DNA of 26,697 nucleotides from Prorocentrum cordatum (lineage: Eukaryota > Sar > Dinophyceae > Prorocentrales > Prorocentraceae), in contig CAUYUJ010003678.1 of NCBI GenBank assembly GCA_963575745.1, positions 20,001 through 46,697 of the forward strand, given 5' to 3'. The position numbers and the translations under genes are program-made. Below the pieces are notes generated by a model, which was not told where the DNA came from, did not search any database, and was given only the letters and a program-made list of their open reading frames with translations. How positions within the stretch are numbered: the stretch's first letter is position 1; every line of letters begins with the position of its first letter. Below are positions 1 to 7,014 of the stretch, in pieces.

Positions 1-1917
1 GACAAGAGCTGCGATGACCTGACGATGATCACGCTGTTTCGCAACAATATCCGGCAGCCACTTCAGACGTCTGATCCTGAGTTCGACGAAAAGGCTGCCG
101 AACTTCATCAGGCGCTGTGCTTCAAGATTACTCGGTGTACGTACTTTGTGTTCAGAACGGTGTGTGTGCTTCCCTTGTAGGACCACGCGTGCATATTTAT
201 AGATCTGCTGCTGCAGGGGCTCCAGGGATTGCCTGGTGGTGGGCGTCTTCATGTTGAGAACGTGAGCTTCCAGCCCCGAAAGGGCCGCATTGATGACCAA
301 CCCCACAAACACAATACCCTTGAAGCGCATACTCACTTGTGCCGTAGTCCAGAACGCCCCCATTTTGAACCAAGCTGTTTTTATTGCCTGAAGTCGAACA
401 TGTTTCTCAGCAGAACATCCATTATTGTAATGCTGTTGCCCCCCGAGATATCGAGCCGCCGAAACTGTTTTGCCTTCAAGTCCTAAACGTTTCGAGTGAA
501 AAGCTCGATTGAACTTCGACGCTGTGGGGCCCGCTCCCTGGACAAGGTTGACTTGTTTATCCCGATTTTGTGCACCTCCAACCGCCTCGAGCCCGTGATC
601 AAAAACTCGATTTTCCCGTGAAGCAACTCTCTGGATGTGATATTGATCAGCTCCCATGATTTTCCGAGCGACATCGTCGACGAAGGTGCTGGTGGCCAGG
701 TCGACGGTCCTCTGGTCGTGCGTCGACTGGATGGCATCTGGCATTGTCATGTGCAAGGCTCTCTGCCATGGATATTGATCAAGAAACGATATCATGGACT
801 TGACGCCGTATCCGTACGTTTTCACAAACAGCTTGGTGGCAGCATGATCACCTGGAAGTACACCCGACCCGTTTGCCATGTGTGCATTGGTATGTCCGTC
901 CGCAATCACAAACGTATTGTTGTAGATCCTCTGGAGAAAGAAATCCTCCTTGCCCCCCTGCACCAATTCCGATACATCACGTTCTACAATATCCTTGTGC
1001 ACGCAATAAAAGGCGTTGCTGGCGTCATGGTACCGCGTAATATGTGCCACTCCTGCTCTTCGAAGCCTCGCTGATCCACATTGTTGAACCAACATTGCAT
1101 CTTCTCGACGTCTGTGAGATATACCCCCATGAGCCCAATACTCGTAGTGTTGATCCTTCTTCATCAGAGAACGATAGACTGATCTACCAAGCCCACAGAA
1201 AACCATGATTGGTCTCTCCGCCGCCGTGCCCAGCTTGTCATTGTGTTTCGCAAGTCGACAGCACGCGGCCTGATGCCAAGCTGCGGGTGCTCTCTCGACC
1301 GTTCTGATGCATCTGCAAAGCAAGTAAAGGGCCCGCTCAAACTCTGGCGCTTCAATCTGTTCATCCTCTGGCTGTAGTCCCAGCCCACCTCCACGTTGAG
1401 GTCGATAATACCAATTTGGCATTGCTAAAACTCTAAGTACATCCCCTGGTGCCGACCAGCTGGGCTGTGCTCTCCATGACGCCAGTCGCTTCAGGGATTT
1501 CCTGAGTCGCTCCACCATGAATAAAGCGTCCTCATGAATAGCTGTGTAGTCCAGCATCTCGTCGGTCTCGTTGGGATTGATCCATTCCAGATACGAGGGT
1601 TTGTGATGTGCACTGCGTGAAGCCTTCATGAAACCCGATTCCACAGTAGGCTGCTCAAACGGTAATCTCCAGAATCCAGAACAAACTTCAGGATCTTCAC
1701 ATCTCTCTAGCAGTTGCGCTCGTGCCCCACCTTCTTCTCCTGCCAGCTGGAACTTGTCGATCCATTCTGCTGCCGATGCCCTTGAAGTGGGCACTCTGTT
1801 GTACCGTCGGCCTCGCGGCCCACGGCAAATTCCAGCCAATGGTCTCGCTATCTTGTGGGCGTCGTAGACTCTCCTGGCTTTCCACGCATCCCAAAGCCCC
1901 TCAATACGTTTTTCCAT
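1..1917 (-). CDS. LINE A reverse transcriptase, partial, open to the window edge
   Basis: From the first in-frame ATG at 1917 the minus strand is open for 639 codons with no stop, to position 1. Reverse transcriptase landmarks appear in order. A fingers region has AAWHQAACCRLAKHNDKLGT followed by ERPIMVFCGLGRSVY (about 1290-1160). An EDAMLVQQ block follows (about 1100). Motif A is RYHDASNAFYCV, with the catalytic Asp at 1024-1026. Motif B is SGVLPGDHAATKLF (about 867-826). Motif C is FVDD at 673-684. QNRDKQVNLV (about 570) and ARYLGG (about 456) fit motifs D and E. A C-terminal helical region continues to the edge (RLMKFGSLFVELRIRRLKWL). The enzyme would polymerise cDNA at the nicked target. 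The absence of stops over 1.9 kb suggests this part is young or under recent constraint, in contrast to the frame-broken endonuclease upstream. Confidence 0.85.
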   Translation of the reverse strand, partial: MEKRIEGLWDAWKARRVYDAHKIARPLAGICRGPRGRRYNRVPTSRASAAEWIDKFQLAGEEGGARAQLLERCEDPEVCSGFWRLPFEQPTVESGFMKASRSAHHKPSYLEWINPNETDEMLDYTAIHEDALFMVERLRKSLKRLASWRAQPSWSAPGDVLRVLAMPNWYYRPQRGGGLGLQPEDEQIEAPEFERALYLLCRCIRTVERAPAAWHQAACCRLAKHNDKLGTAAERPIMVFCGLGRSVYRSLMKKDQHYEYWAHGGISHRRREDAMLVQQCGSARLRRAGVAHITRYHDASNAFYCVHKDIVERDVSELVQGGKEDFFLQRIYNNTFVIADGHTNAHMANGSGVLPGDHAATKLFVKTYGYGVKSMISFLDQYPWQRALHMTMPDAIQSTHDQRTVDLATSTFVDDVARKIMGADQYHIQRVASRENRVFDHGLEAVGGAQNRDKQVNLVQGAGPTASKFNRAFHSKRLGLEGKTVSAARYLGGQQHYNNGCSAEKHVRLQAIKTAWFKMGAFWTTAQVSMRFKGIVFVGLVINAALSGLEAHVLNMKTPTTRQSLEPLQQQIYKYARVVLQGKHTHRSEHKVRTPSNLEAQRLMKFGSLFVELRIRRLKWLPDIVAKQRDHRQVIAALV

Positions 1918-2329
1918 AAGGATTGAATAAACTGCTTCGTAAACGTTTTCAACTGTCGACTTAATCTGGCTACTTCGATATTGCATTCATCAGGGTACTT
2001 TGTCTCGTTCTCCTTGGCCTGACGTCTCGCCTTGAGTAAAAGTTTCAGTTGAGAGCTCTGTGCCAATGTAGCTTCCCTTTTTTCAACGTACCCTGGAGAC
2101 TCCTGCAATTGCTCTGCTGCGACCTCTTGTACAATCTGCATGATGCCCGCGTTAAGTTGGTCCACATCTCCTGCCATCTCCCACTCTTCGAACTGCTGCT
2201 TGTGTTCCGACAACCGCTCTTCGACCTGTGCCACGAACTGTCTTCTGCCTTTGCCGTACAGTAGTACTGCGTTGCACGTTTCCTGACTGTACTTCAGCAT
2301 CCTGGGCTTCGTCTGGTACTCGTACGTGT
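1918..2329 (-). pseudogene. LINE A linker between endonuclease and reverse transcriptase
   Basis: This minus-strand segment is in the same frame as the end of the endonuclease. It encodes a charged, helix-prone stretch (for example VAQVEERLSEHKQQFEEWEM, then LKLLLKARRQAKENETKYPD). It has no enzymatic motif and serves as the spacer typical of APE-type LINE ORF2 proteins. Its own frame continues to a stop at 1848, but the protein sense clearly moves into the neighbouring frame at about 1918, where FIQS joins LMEKRIEGLWDAWKARRVYD. That is a single-base frame change. Confidence 0.6.
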
Positions 2330-3166
2330 GCCACATAGCCGTGTAGAGTGGGAAGTGGTCCTTTGGCGTATTACACCTGATGTGCTGCAATCTCCGACCC
2401 TTGTTGACTGAGACGGAGCACTCTTCTACGTTTTGAATCATACTACGCGGGCACGCCAGAAAATCTATACGTCTCACAACTTTTGATGAGATGCCGTAAA
2501 TATGTGGCGCCCGCGTCGAAGTACGTGTTGGCCAACACCAGGTCATGTGCCTGCAACGTTGGCTTGATGCTGCGAAAGTTGCGTCCCTCTGCGGCTGGCA
2601 TGATCGTACCCGTGACTTGTGACGTCTCACTCAAGCCGCATTCTGAATTAAGATCCATTCCAATCAGCGGGAGGCACCGTGCTGGAAGAGAATTTAGCTG
2701 GTCGTGCAGCCACTTCGTGAGCTCCGAGGATATGGCCTTCTGCTCTGTCACTGCGCCTTTGCCCTTGCCTCTAGGCGGGTAGTACAGCGCAAACAACGCG
2801 AGGTCCTGGCGACCCCTTTTGTATCTGACCATGAGTGCTCTGCCCTGTAGCTTCTTCTGGCCCTCGACTATGCGCACGATGTGTGACTCGTCATATCTGT
2901 GTCTGTGAAGCGCTACTGCCACACCACACGCATGATTACTGTCTCTGCCGTAGCCCGAGTGCACAAACATATGCTCTGCTGTAACCTGCCTCGACGGTTC
3001 CCTTCGACTCCTGACCTTCGTCCCCTGGAGGAATATGATGTCGACAGACTTGTACTCCTTCGAAATGTCGTTGAGCCTGAGCGGGGGCGGCGAGAGTCAA
3101 CGGGTTGTACACCACCGTCCGCAAGCTCCGCCAACCGCCGCCGCTCCCGTCCCTGGGCCCGCTCAT
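2330..3166 (-). pseudogene. LINE A endonuclease (EEP/APE) domain, frameshifted
   Basis: The most likely start is the ATG at 3166 (MSGPRDGSGGGW), giving a first segment that ends in TVVYNP. The frame then shifts by one near 3100 into SPPPLRLNDIS-KEYKSVDIIFLQGTK, the usual EEP opening. It continues to GMDLNSECG (metal-binding D/N, about 2668-2640) and LVLANTYFDAGATY. A second one-base shift near 2500 leads into SSKVVRRIDFLACP (catalytic D, about 2466) and NTPKDHFPL (catalytic His, about 2357). The EEP family nicks target DNA to prime reverse transcription. The position that is normally Glu (QE in the second motif) reads Gly here (LQGTK). Two frame changes within the domain argue for decay; sequencing error is the alternative. 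Confidence 0.8.
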
Positions 3167-3250
3167 TCTATCAAAACATGATGACTGGAGGGGACCGATG
3201 GGGGTGCTGCCGCTGAAGCTGCCTGATATCTCTCGATCGAAAGGGGCAGC

Positions 3251-3424
3251 TGGAGGAGGGGGAGGGGGAGGAGGAGGAGGAGGAGGAGGAGGAGAGGAGG
3301 AGATGAGAGGATGAGGAGGAGGAGGAGGGAATGGGGAGGGGGAGGGGGAGGGGAGGTGAGGAGGAGGAGGAGTAGGAGGAGGATGAGGAGGAGGGCTAGG
3401 CAGGAGGAGGAGGAGGAGGAGTCC
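3251..3424. repeat. (GGA)n-rich purine microsatellite
   Basis: Nearly pure G/A on the plus strand, mostly GGA/GAGGAG with GGGGGA variants. It abuts the 5' end of LINE A (TCC in that element's sense). Long open frames across it (poly-Gly, poly-Pro, poly-Arg) are products of the repeat. Confidence 0.95.
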
Positions 3425-3639
3425 AAGCGCGCTCCGCAGCTCTGCGGCACGGCGCCTCTCTCCTGCATGGGGCCTCGTTCGCGTCTGCGTGGCCCGCTGG
3501 CGCCCGTCCGGGCCGGGTCCCTTCCGCGTCCGCGGGCCAGAACGAGCAGGCGCCCTCCTGGCTTGGCCAGGGAGGCACACGCGCCGATCCCGAGCCCAGG
3601 ATCGGCCTGGCTGGGATCGGTGAGGTGGTCCGGCGGACG
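3425..3639. other. Unassigned GC-rich segment
   Basis: No recognisable gene. A minus-strand frame running down from about 3723 reads as fairly ordinary protein (NEQELLLGIVPILSAPISG, then KDRPPDHLTDPSQAD) but has no ATG and no family I recognise. It could be an exon fragment or chance in GC-rich DNA. An imperfect inverted repeat (CGATCCC ... GGGATCG) lies at about 3583-3620. Confidence 0.3.
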
Positions 3640-3649
3640 GTCCTTGATC

Positions 3650-3722
3650 TGGACGCCCGAAATGGGTGCGGAAAGAATGGGTACAATGCCCAACAGCAGT
3701 TCCTGTTCATTTTGGGCGTCCA
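3650..3722. repeat. Foldback element P0 (inverted repeat)
   Basis: TGGACGCCCGAAATG (3650-3664) is inverted at 3708-3722 (CATTTTGGGCGTCCA) with one mismatch, separated by about 43 bp. Weak similarity continues outwards. This is a small hairpin-forming element or a remnant of one. Confidence 0.6.
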
Positions 3723-3797
3723 AGTTTGAGCAGGGCAGGGATTGGAAGAGAGTGTTTTTTGTTTTTTACCTTCTGTGCCATAACGCGCGGCATGTGG

Positions 3798-3906
3798 CCC
3801 CCCCCCCTCCCCCCTCCCCCCCCCCCCTTCCCCCCATCCCCCCGCCCCCCTTTGTCCCCTCCCCCCCCACCGCAAGCCCCCCCCCCCTTCTTCATTTCCC
3901 CTGCCC
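3798..3906. repeat. C-rich low-complexity tract
   Basis: Runs of 5-14 cytosines broken by T or A. The complementary strand could form G-quadruplexes and this strand i-motifs. No coding meaning. Confidence 0.9.
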
Positions 3907-3996
3907 CCAATGATGTAACCGCGCCCCGCCTCATTGCGGTCCCCCCCGGCACCTGGGCCGCAGTGCGTCCCTCCGGCCGTCCGGCGCCACAGTCTT

Positions 3997-4021
3997 GGGG
4001 GGGGGGGGGGGGGGGGGGGGG
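3997..4021. repeat. Uninterrupted run of 25 G
   Basis: A pure G homopolymer of 25 bases, in a context otherwise not repetitive. Its length may be imprecise because such runs are hard to sequence. Confidence 0.9.
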
Positions 4022-4191
4022 CGCTGCGTACGAAACGATAACGGGCATACGGGAGAAACACGACGGCGGACGGAAAAAACAATAACGGTAGCGAAACGCC
4101 CCCCCTTCAAAGACCTTCTCCCTTCTCCCCCCCCTCCCCCTTTCCCCCCATAGCGCCTGTTGTGGCCGCGAATAATCGAAGACGAAACAAT
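4022..4191. other. Unassigned segment with pyrimidine tract
   Basis: Holds a C/T-rich tract at about 4099-4150 and no recognisable gene. Its last ~20 bases (GAAGACGAAACAATGCC) resemble the flank left of foldback P3, so the P1/P3 family may extend about 15 bp beyond the limits given for it. Confidence 0.4.
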
Positions 4192-4357
4192 GCCATAAAC
4201 ATAAACTTTTGGCGCTCCGCGAGGATTTCTTGGATGCGCGCTGGACCCCCCTCTCTGGCGCGCGGGCCGCGCCGGGGGCGGCGCCGGAGGCGGCGCCGGG
4301 GGGGTCCAGCGTGGATCCGAGAAATCGGCGCGGAGCGCCAACGTTTATGTTTGCGGC
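4192..4357. mobile_element. Foldback element P1 (family 1, MITE-like, 166 bp)
   Basis: The left arm starts GCCATAAACATAAAC then TTTTGGCGCTCCGCG and runs to GCGCTGGACCCCCC (4192-4251). The right arm (about 4301-4357) is its imperfect reverse complement, reading GGGTCCAGCGTGGATCC to GGAGCGCC and AACGTTTATGTTTGC. The ~50-bp centre is GC-rich and itself repetitive (GGCGCCGG...). A second copy with the same length and arms lies at 5301-5466 (P3). No protein is encoded; short frames starting MALR appear on both strands only because the arms are mirror images. Confidence 0.8.
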
Positions 4358-4359
4358 GT

Positions 4360-4516
4360 TCTTCTTGTTCCTCTTCTTCTTCTTCTTCTTCGTCGTCTTT
4401 TTCTTCGTCTTCGTCTTCTTTTTGTTCCTTCTTCTTCTTCTTCTCCTTATTATCCTTCTCCTTCTCCTTCTCCTTCTCCTTCTTCTTCTTCTTTTTCTTC
4501 TTCTTCTTCTTCTTCT
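4360..4516. repeat. (TTC)n microsatellite
   Basis: CTT/TTC repeats with CTCCTT and TCGTC variants, starting directly at the right edge of foldback P1. Confidence 0.95.
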
Positions 4517-4637
4517 AAATATGTTCATGCGGTCGAAGAGTGGAGGGGAGGGATTGGAAGAGAGGCGAGGGCGGGAGGGGGAGGGGTGCGCGGGGGGTGA
4601 GCAGTGGCGCCGGGGCCGGCCCGTTCCGCGGGCGCGC

Positions 4638-4817
4638 CTTCTCGTCGTCGCCATCGTCGTCGCCGCCGCCGTCGTCACCGTCGCCGTCGTCGTCGCCGCC
4701 GTCGTCGCCGCCGTCGTCGCCGTCGTCGCCGCCGCCGTCGCCGTCGCCGTCCTCCTCCTCCTCCTCCTCCTCCTCTTCCTCCTCCTCCTCCTCCTCCTCC
4801 TCCTCCTCCCCTTCGTC
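4638..4817. repeat. (GTC/GCC)n followed by (TCC)n microsatellite
   Basis: A CpG-dense GTCGTCGCC array (to about 4750) changes into an uninterrupted TCC tract (to about 4810). The opposite-strand frames read as poly-Asp/poly-Glu, and other frames as poly-Ser or poly-Arg. All are repeat artefacts. Confidence 0.95.
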
Positions 4818-4825
4818 GCCCTCGT

Positions 4826-4843
4826 CCGTAGAGCCATTTTGGC
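4826..4843 (+). other. Spliced-leader-like relic
   Basis: CCGTAG, then AG, then CCATTTTGGC. These are the first two blocks of the dinoflagellate trans-spliced leader in order, with a 2-base insertion between them and without the final CTCAAG. Relict leaders mark genes that re-entered the genome from spliced mRNA. It lies 110 bp upstream of an ATG at 4954. It may also be chance. Confidence 0.35.
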
Positions 4844-4953
4844 ACTGGCCGCTTCTGGCGCGCCAGGGCGCCCGCGCCTCTCCGCGCCCCGCGCGGGGTG
4901 CGGGCGCGCGCGCGGGCGCGCCGCCGCGGCCGCCGCGCCCCGAAGGCGGCGCG

Positions 4954-5082
4954 ATGAGGAGGCCGCGCGGGCCGACGCTGGCGGCGCTCCTGTGCGCCGC
5001 GCCGCTCCGCCTCGGCAGGGCCGCGTCCTCCTCGGGGGCCTGGAAGTGGGCGCCCACTTTCACGATGCTCCAACCCACTTGA
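4954..5082 (+). CDS. Possible short ORF or first exon with signal-peptide-like start
   Basis: The ATG at 4954 opens 42 codons. The N-terminus has basic residues (MRRPRGP), then a hydrophobic stretch (TLAALLCAAPL) and a small-residue segment (GRAASSS), resembling a secretory signal. It ends at a TGA at 5082 after FTMLQPT. An intron could begin before that stop. The sequence around the end contains a perfect 16-bp palindrome (AAGTGGGC and its complement, 5044-5059). The only support is the SL-like relic upstream and the N-terminal composition. The DNA is very GC-rich, so open frames arise easily. Confidence 0.2.
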   Translation: MRRPRGPTLAALLCAAPLRLGRAASSSGAWKWAPTFTMLQPT

Positions 5083-5094
5083 GCCTTGACCACA

Positions 5095-5215
5095 AGAAAG
5101 AATTTCGAGCACCAAGGAAATACCGAAACTGGACGGTTTTCACGTGTCGGGCCCTGGGAGGCGATACTCGGTCAACACTGTTTCGATACTTTCCTGGGTG
5201 CTCGAAGTTATTTCT
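5095..5215. mobile_element. Foldback element P2 (MITE-like)
   Basis: The left arm at 5095-5132 contains AGAAAGAATTTCGAGCACC then AGGAAATACCGAAAC. The right arm (5176-5215) is its reverse complement with a few changes (AGAAATAACTTCGAGCACC then AGGAAAGTATCGAAAC). The loop is about 43 bp. Weaker pairing continues outwards (TTGACCA / GTGACCA). No coding capacity. Confidence 0.7.
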
Positions 5216-5300
5216 GGGGTCTGGTCACAATATTAACCCACATCAACGCACGGGCATGCCTCAACTCGGCGGCGGCGGCGACGATAGAAGAAGAACATTC

Positions 5301-5466
5301 GCCATAAACATGTAACCTTTTCGCGCTCCGCGCGGACTTCTTGGACCTGCGCTGGACCCCCCTCCCTGGCGCGCGGAGCGCGCGAGGGGCGGCGCCAGAG
5401 GCGCCGCCGGGGGGCCCCAACGCGGATCCAAGAAATCAACGCGGAGCGCCAAAAGTTCATGTCGGC
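5301..5466. mobile_element. Foldback element P3 (family 1, second copy)
   Basis: Same architecture and length as P1. The left arm is GCCATAAACATG with CGCGCTCCGCG and GCGCTGGACCCCCC. The right arm is GCGGATCCAAGAAATC then GCGGAGCGCCAAAAG to CATGTCGGC. All four arms of P1 and P3 align to one consensus, which shows a repeated family rather than a chance palindrome. The right end coincides with the left end of P4. Confidence 0.8.
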
Positions 5467-5661
5467 GGCGAGCGAGGATGGGGAAGTGAGAAGGGGCGGG
5501 CCTTCTCAGAAGGCTGGGAAGTCCCCCCGGGCGTCCGAGGAGTTCCCCGAGCCTTCCCCGAAGACAGACAAGACTTCTCAGAAGGCGCGAGGGCTTCTGA
5601 GAAGTCTCGCCGCCTTCTGGGAAGGCCTTCTCCTTCTGATTTCCCCGCCTCGCTCGCCGCC
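5464..5661. mobile_element. Foldback element P4 (family 2)
   Basis: The terminal arms begin GGCGGCGAGCGAGG at the left and end with its exact reverse complement at the right. They continue imperfectly through GGGGAAGTGAGAAGG and GGCCTTCTCAGAAGGC. An internal perfect hairpin, GACTTCTCAGAAG with its complement and a ~9-nt loop, lies at about 5571-5605. A diverged second copy is at 23540-23714. It carries no open reading frame of interest. Confidence 0.8.
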
Positions 5662-5698
5662 GATCAACCGGGGGAACATGATTCTAGACTTCGTTTGG

Positions 5699-5915
5699 TA
5701 GCAACTCATGGGAGCCTTGTGTACCCTCTCAATGCCGTTTTCAGCGTCGATTCGCGTCGATTGTCGTCTGGGAGTCAATGAGGCAGCGTCGATTTGGCGT
5801 CGGTTAGCGTCGATGAGCGTCGATTTAGCGCCGGTTACGGTCGATTCAGCGTCGACCAGCGTCGATCCGCAAGAGCCGACAAGGTGATGGTACGGGAGGC
5901 TCCCATGATTTGCCA
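5699..5915. mobile_element. Foldback element P5 with internal GCGTCGATT minisatellite
   Basis: The 27-bp arms are TAGCAACTCATGGGAGCC-TTGTGTACC (5699-5725) and, inverted at 5889-5915, TGGCAAATCATGGGAGCC-TCCCGTACC; they share a 12-base exact core. Between them (about 5743-5870) lies a degenerate 10-12-bp tandem repeat with seven exact GCGTCGA cores. Confidence 0.7.
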
Positions 5916-6113
5916 CCGAAAATGCGGTGTTGGTGGTAGTACTTCGGCCGCTCAGGAAGCCAACATATTGCCACCATCGCCGAGATCGGGAGCACCCTCC
6001 CTCGGTGGAGGCAGTGGAGGCACACCGCCGATGCTGGTGTTGGTGTCAGCCTCCTGGCCTCCCATCCTCGGGGCACAAGCTGGTGGTGGTGGCGCGAGGC
6101 GACCTGAATATGC
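5916..6113. other. Unassigned segment between foldback elements
   Basis: GTGTTGGTG-type motifs recur (about 5931 and 6040), but no gene or clear symmetry is seen. Confidence 0.3.
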
Positions 6114-6300
6114 CTCGAGCAGGAGATCGACTTCAGAACCGACCTGCCCCCAGAACTCTGACAAATGCTCGTAGAGTTTCCGAACAGGGCGCAGAAGGTT
6201 CTCGTAGGTCTGCGTGCATGCGGCGTGTCTTTCTCTCGTCGACTCTTCGAGCATTACAGTTTTGGAGGAAATCAATGCTGAAGTCGATCTCCTGCTCGAG
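6114..6300. mobile_element. Foldback element P6 (23-bp perfect arms)
   Basis: CTCGAGCAGGAGATCGACTT plus CAG (6114-6136) is repeated exactly inverted at 6278-6300. Imperfect pairing continues inwards to about 6178 and 6242 (AATGCTCGTAGAGT / AATGCTCGAAGAGT). Because of the symmetry, both strands encode the same short peptide (EVDLLLE); this is not evidence for a gene. Confidence 0.8.
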
Positions 6301-6361
6301 TGGCGGCGACATGCAGGAGGGCCCCGACTTCGGAGCCGCCGTGCTTCGGGCGATGCCGCGA

Positions 6362-6385
6362 GCAGGGCGGCAGCTGCCGCCCTGC
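6362..6385. repeat. Perfect 24-bp palindrome
   Basis: GCAGGGCGGCAG is followed immediately by its reverse complement, with no loop. Flanking bases pair imperfectly (GCCGCGA / CGGCGGG). Confidence 0.85.
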
Positions 6386-6478
6386 CCGCCGAGCTCCTCT
6401 GGCGTCTGTGGCCGCCCCGCCTTGCCGCCGCCGCTTCCGCGTGCCCCTGCAGACACGTCCGCCCTGCTTGTCTGAGGC

Positions 6479-6743
6479 GTCCTCCTCCTCCTCCCTCCTC
6501 CTCCTCCTCCTCCTCCTCCTCCTCCTCCTCCTCCTCCTTCCTCCTTCCTCCTTCCTCCTTCCTCCTTCCTCCTTCCTCCTTCCTCCTTCCTCCTCCTTCC
6601 TTCCTCCTTCCTTCTCTCCTCCTCCTCCTCCTCCTCCTCCTCCTCCTCCTTCTCCCCATCCTCCTCCTCCCTCTCCCTCCACCTCCACCTCCCTCCACCC
6701 TCCTTCTCCTCCTCCTCCTCCTCCTCCTCCTCCTCCTCCTCCT
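6479..6743. repeat. (TCC)n microsatellite with TTCC blocks
   Basis: Uninterrupted TCC, then CCTTCCT (7-bp) units at about 6535-6600, then TCC again with CACCTC variants. It ends exactly where LINE B begins. Confidence 0.95.
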
Positions 6744-7014
6744 AGGCGTGGGCTTGAGGCACGGGAGGCCTTTCCCCGTGTCGCGTTTTGCCTGCGCCCA
6801 GCCCCGTGCCCGCGGCCCCGTGTGCGCGATAGGCAGGGGCGCTCTGGTTGCCTCGCGTCTGCCCAGGAGCGGACGGAGCGAGGCAAGGACGGCAGTGAGG
6901 TCCAGGTCACCTGCGTGGCATCGACGTCAGCGACGGTTGCGTCAGACTGCGCGACACTTGTTGCGCCTGGATCGTGCGCGTCATCTTCTATCACAACACC
7001 ACGGCTCCCAGTTC
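6744..7014 (+). promoter_or_regulatory. LINE B 5' UTR, presumed internal promoter region
   Basis: About 270 bp between the (TCC)n tract and the ORF1 ATG. LINEs generally carry their promoter inside the 5' UTR, but no specific motif is visible here. Function is inferred from position only. Confidence 0.4.

Larger units (their letters stand above)
1..3250 (-). mobile_element. LINE element A: APE-type non-LTR retrotransposon, 3' end beyond the window
   Basis: Read on the minus strand, this region encodes an endonuclease/exonuclease/phosphatase (EEP) domain, a helical linker, then a reverse transcriptase with motifs A, B and C in the correct order. That order (APE before RT) is diagnostic of APE-class non-LTR retrotransposons, which copy themselves by target-primed reverse transcription. 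The reading frame changes by single bases near 3100, 2500 and 1918, so the copy is probably inactive unless these are assembly errors. The 5' end lies directly against a (TCC)n tract (minus-strand sense) at about 3250. No separate ORF1 is seen before the endonuclease. The element runs off the left edge, so its 3' UTR and tail are not visible. It is clearly different in sequence from element B (FVDD versus YADD at motif C). Confidence 0.85.

Noticed and set aside
637-1074. 145-residue plus-strand ORF
   Set aside because: It is the antisense shadow of the LINE A reverse transcriptase, whose motifs A to C are all on the minus strand.
2936-3723. Pro-, Gly-, Arg- and Ser-rich ORFs around the purine tract
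   Set aside because: They come from (GGA)n and C-rich runs; only the minus-strand EEP part below 3166 has family motifs.
4515-5115. Acidic poly-Asp/poly-Glu and Arg-rich ORFs on the minus strand
   Set aside because: Products of the GTC/GCC and TCC microsatellite, with no motif outside the repeat.
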